The notes under the pieces: generated by a model
Database searches by the model: none
The model's input: the letters and a program-made list of their open reading frames with translations, nothing else
Told to the model about the DNA's origin: nothing
NCBI RefSeq assembly: GCF_014654205.1
Contig: NZ_BNAW01000063.1
Coordinates: forward strand, 1-50,673
DNA length: 50,673 nt
Direction of reading: 5' to 3'
From: Amycolatopsis bullii
GTDB taxonomy: Bacteria; Actinomycetota; Actinomycetes; Mycobacteriales; Pseudonocardiaceae
In this document: positions 49,163 to 50,673 of the stretch, piece after piece
Numbering within the stretch: the stretch's first letter is position 1
Layout: the number at the start of each line of letters is the position of its first letter
Program-made: the position numbers and the translations under genes

Positions 49163-49996
49163 TCAGACCGACGCGGTGCGCGCGTCGTTGAAGCGGCCCA
49201 CCGCGCGGGTGTGGATCCGCCCGTCGGCCGGATCGGTCACGACCTCCACGCGGATGCCGTAGGCGCGGGTGAGGTTTTCCGGCGTCAGCACGTCGGCGGG
49301 GGCGCCCTCGGCGGTGACCCGGCCGCCTTCGAGCAGCAGCACCCGGTCGGCGACCGCCGCGGCCTGGTCGAGGTCGTGCAGCACCACGCCGACCCCGACA
49401 CCGTGCCGGTCGGCGAGGTCGCGGACGACGTCGAGGATCTCGACCTGGTACCGCAGGTCGAGGTAGGTCGTGGGTTCGTCGAGCAGCAGCAGCGCGGTGT
49501 CCTGGGCCAGGCAGGCGGCGAGCCACACCCGCTGGGCCTGCCCGCCGGAGAGGGCCTGCACCGGCCGGTCGGCGAGGGCGGACAGGCCGGTGAGCTCCAG
49601 CGCGCGAGCGACGGCGGCGGGGCCACCGGGGTCCCGGCCGCTCCACCGCGACCGGTGCGGGTGCCTGCCGTATTCCACCAGCTCCCGGACGCACACCCCG
49701 CCCGGCGCCGTCCGGTGCTGCGACAGCAGGGTGATCCGCTTGGCAACGTCCTTTCCGGACAGTGCGCGCAGGTCGGCGCCGTCGGCGAAGGCGACCGAGC
49801 CGGCGACCGGCGGGTGCAGCCGGGCGAGCGTGCGCAGCAACGTCGACTTCCCGCTGCCGTTCGGGCCGATCAGCGCGGTCACGGTCCCGGCGTGCAGGGA
49901 GACGGACGCGGCACGCACGACGACGTCGGTGCCGTAGGCGACGTCGACCGCACGGGCGTGGACACCGGTGCCGGCGGGGTGGGGGACGAGGGACAC
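49163..49996 (-). CDS. Siderophore ABC importer ATPase
   Basis: 277-aa FepC/FhuC-type ATPase: Walker A GPNGSGKST, Q-loop LLSQHR, signature LSGGQAQRVW, Walker B LLLLDEPTTYLD, switch His in VVLHDLDQ. GTG start 49996, 6 nt after the -10 of an iron-controlled promoter, leaving almost no leader; transcripts may be leaderless, or a downstream start may be used. First gene of the ATPase-lipoprotein-permease operon. Confidence 0.93.
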   Translation of the reverse strand: MSLVPHPAGTGVHARAVDVAYGTDVVVRAASVSLHAGTVTALIGPNGSGKSTLLRTLARLHPPVAGSVAFADGADLRALSGKDVAKRITLLSQHRTAPGGVCVRELVEYGRHPHRSRWSGRDPGGPAAVARALELTGLSALADRPVQALSGGQAQRVWLAACLAQDTALLLLDEPTTYLDLRYQVEILDVVRDLADRHGVGVGVVLHDLDQAAAVADRVLLLEGGRVTAEGAPADVLTPENLTRAYGIRVEVVTDPADGRIHTRAVGRFNDARTASV

Positions 49997-50002
49997 AGGA
50001 GG

Positions 50003-50032
50003 ACCATAAGGTCAGGCTTACCTAAGTAACAA
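50003..50032 (-). promoter_or_regulatory. Promoter of the siderophore importer operon
   Basis: On the minus strand TTGTTA (50027-50032), an 18-bp spacer and TATGGT (50003-50008) form a vegetative-type promoter. The iron box fills the spacer. Confidence 0.55.
50007..50025. promoter_or_regulatory. IdeR/DmdR (DtxR-family) iron box
   Basis: TAAGGTCAGGCTTACCTAA matches the 19-bp DtxR/IdeR consensus TTAGGTTAGGCTAACCTAA at 16 of 19 positions and lies between -35 and -10 of the importer promoter. Fe(II)-loaded regulator would block transcription when iron is sufficient. Confidence 0.85.
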
Positions 50033-50344
50033 GGTGGCGGACGGCACAATCCGGACACCGTCGCGTTCGGGTCGTCCGGTACCGAAGGCGCCGCGTTCGT
50101 CCGCCGTCTTCGCCTCCCGATCGGCGCGGCCGCCGCCGGATGCCGGCGCGGCCCCGGGCCCGCCCGCCCGCGGGGAGCGGGTGGACGAACCGCCGTGAGT
50201 CGGCTCGCCGGCGGTGCTGCCCGGCGGGGCGTTTCGAAGCCGAGCTGCGCGCGGCGGGCGTCCGCATTCCCCGATAGGGCATGAAAAGGACACCCGCCGG
50301 TGATTTTCCGGCGAACAATCGGCGGTCCACGAACCGTGGAAGAA
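50026..50344. other. 319-bp gap without recognisable gene
   Basis: Very GC-rich sequence between the importer promoter and the MauE-like gene. Frames on both strands give Arg/Ala/Gly/Pro-rich translations without domains, Shine-Dalgarno or signal peptides. I see no gene or clear terminator in it. Confidence 0.5.
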
Positions 50345-50673
50345 TCATCGAAAAGCGCGGCCGGGTTTTCGGCCGCCGGCTGCGCGCCACGCCGGAATCA
50401 GGTGGTTCGCCATCGCGAGGACCACGCCGGCGGCCACGCACGCCCAGCGGTCCGGGCCCGGTCCCGGCGCGCCGAGCACCGCGCACCCGGCGCTGCCCGC
50501 GGCGAGCACGACCGCCCGGCACACCACCACCCACGACACCTTCTCCGCGCCGAAACACCCGCACGGCACGCCCGGCCGCCGTGTCCGCAGCACCGCCGCG
50601 TACCCGGCGAAAACGCAGTACAGCGCCGCTTGCGCGGTGGCGGGCAGAACCGTGGCGGCCGGTAGACATCGCG
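50345..50673 (-). CDS. MauE/DoxX-like redox membrane protein (5' part missing)
   Basis: About 109 C-terminal residues; the start lies beyond the right edge. The frame reads three hydrophobic stretches (ALYCVFAGYAAVL, VVVCRAVVLAAGSAGCAVL, WACVAAGVVLAMANHLIPAW) and the motif R-P-G-V-P-C-G-C-F-G, the Cys pair typical of MauE-type proteins that take part in disulfide or methylamine-dehydrogenase maturation. Stop at 50345. The partner (thioredoxin-fold MauD-like) is not visible. Confidence 0.6.
   Translation of the reverse strand, partial: RCLPAATVLPATAQAALYCVFAGYAAVLRTRRPGVPCGCFGAEKVSWVVVCRAVVLAAGSAGCAVLGAPGPGPDRWACVAAGVVLAMANHLIPAWRAAGGRKPGRAFR

Noticed and set aside
50018..50293. A 91-codon minus-strand frame beginning MSFSCPIGECG
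   Set aside because: No ribosome site, low-complexity Pro/Gly/Arg translation, no family resemblance, and it overlaps the iron-controlled promoter.

Overview
The window is very GC-rich, uses GTG and TTG starts freely, chains genes through 4-base stop/start overlaps, and encodes a mycothiol-type DinB-fold enzyme, a GH62 arabinofuranosidase pair, a DasR-type chitinase operator and an IdeR/DmdR iron box. Together these point to the chromosome of a filamentous soil actinomycete, most likely Amycolatopsis or another Pseudonocardiaceae member; the genus is an inference. I saw no rRNA, tRNA, CRISPR array, insertion sequence or prophage.

Layout. 1-373: 5' end of a gene (minus strand) with an eCIS/DUF4157-type N-terminal motif. 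536-4532: nrdA-nrdB, class I ribonucleotide reductase whose R2 subunit has Phe at the radical-Tyr position (class Ic-like). 4758-16119: a divergent catabolic cluster (acetoacetate-decarboxylase-like protein and enoyl-CoA hydratase to the left; DinB-fold enzyme, AtuA-like protein, two acyl-CoA dehydrogenases, both biotin carboxylase subunits, SDR and TetR to the right), built like the Pseudomonas Atu acyclic-terpene/branched acyl-CoA system. 16405-21702: small Cys-rich protein, MurJ, membrane-anchored Pro-rich protein, secreted GH18 chitinase with a DasR-like operator, GGDEF protein. 21762-24263: cytosine-deaminase-like plus IPNS-fold oxygenase operon, divergent from a WYL regulator over a perfect 25-bp palindrome. 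24274-33949: regulators (TetR, LysR), AlkZ-like protein, an epimerase-hydrolase-hydrolase operon whose last gene is frameshifted, membrane proteins including a GT39 transferase, and a decayed SDR/TetR pair.

34052-40164 is a secreted-enzyme island on the minus strand: a three-gene operon (double-psi barrel protein, GH128 beta-1,3-glucanase, thaumatin-like protein) resembling plant PR-4, PR-2 and PR-5 proteins, then two paralogous GH62 arabinofuranosidases with CBM13 domains that share a LacI-type palindrome. 40433-46064: RibD/DHFR-like reductase, lipoprotein L,D-transpeptidase, an alpha/beta hydrolase fused to a second domain and divergent from a TetR over twin identical operators, a TcmP-like orphan, and a DUF6069-like membrane protein divergent from a MarR over a 56-bp inverted repeat with 22-bp perfect arms. 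46075-49996: siderophore ABC importer (ATPase, lipoprotein, double-length permease) behind an IdeR-type iron box. The end holds part of a MauE/DoxX-like membrane protein.

The most informative observations are the PR-like operon, the class Ic-like R2, the Atu-like cluster, the deaminase-oxygenase pair, and the unusually clear operators at several divergent promoters.
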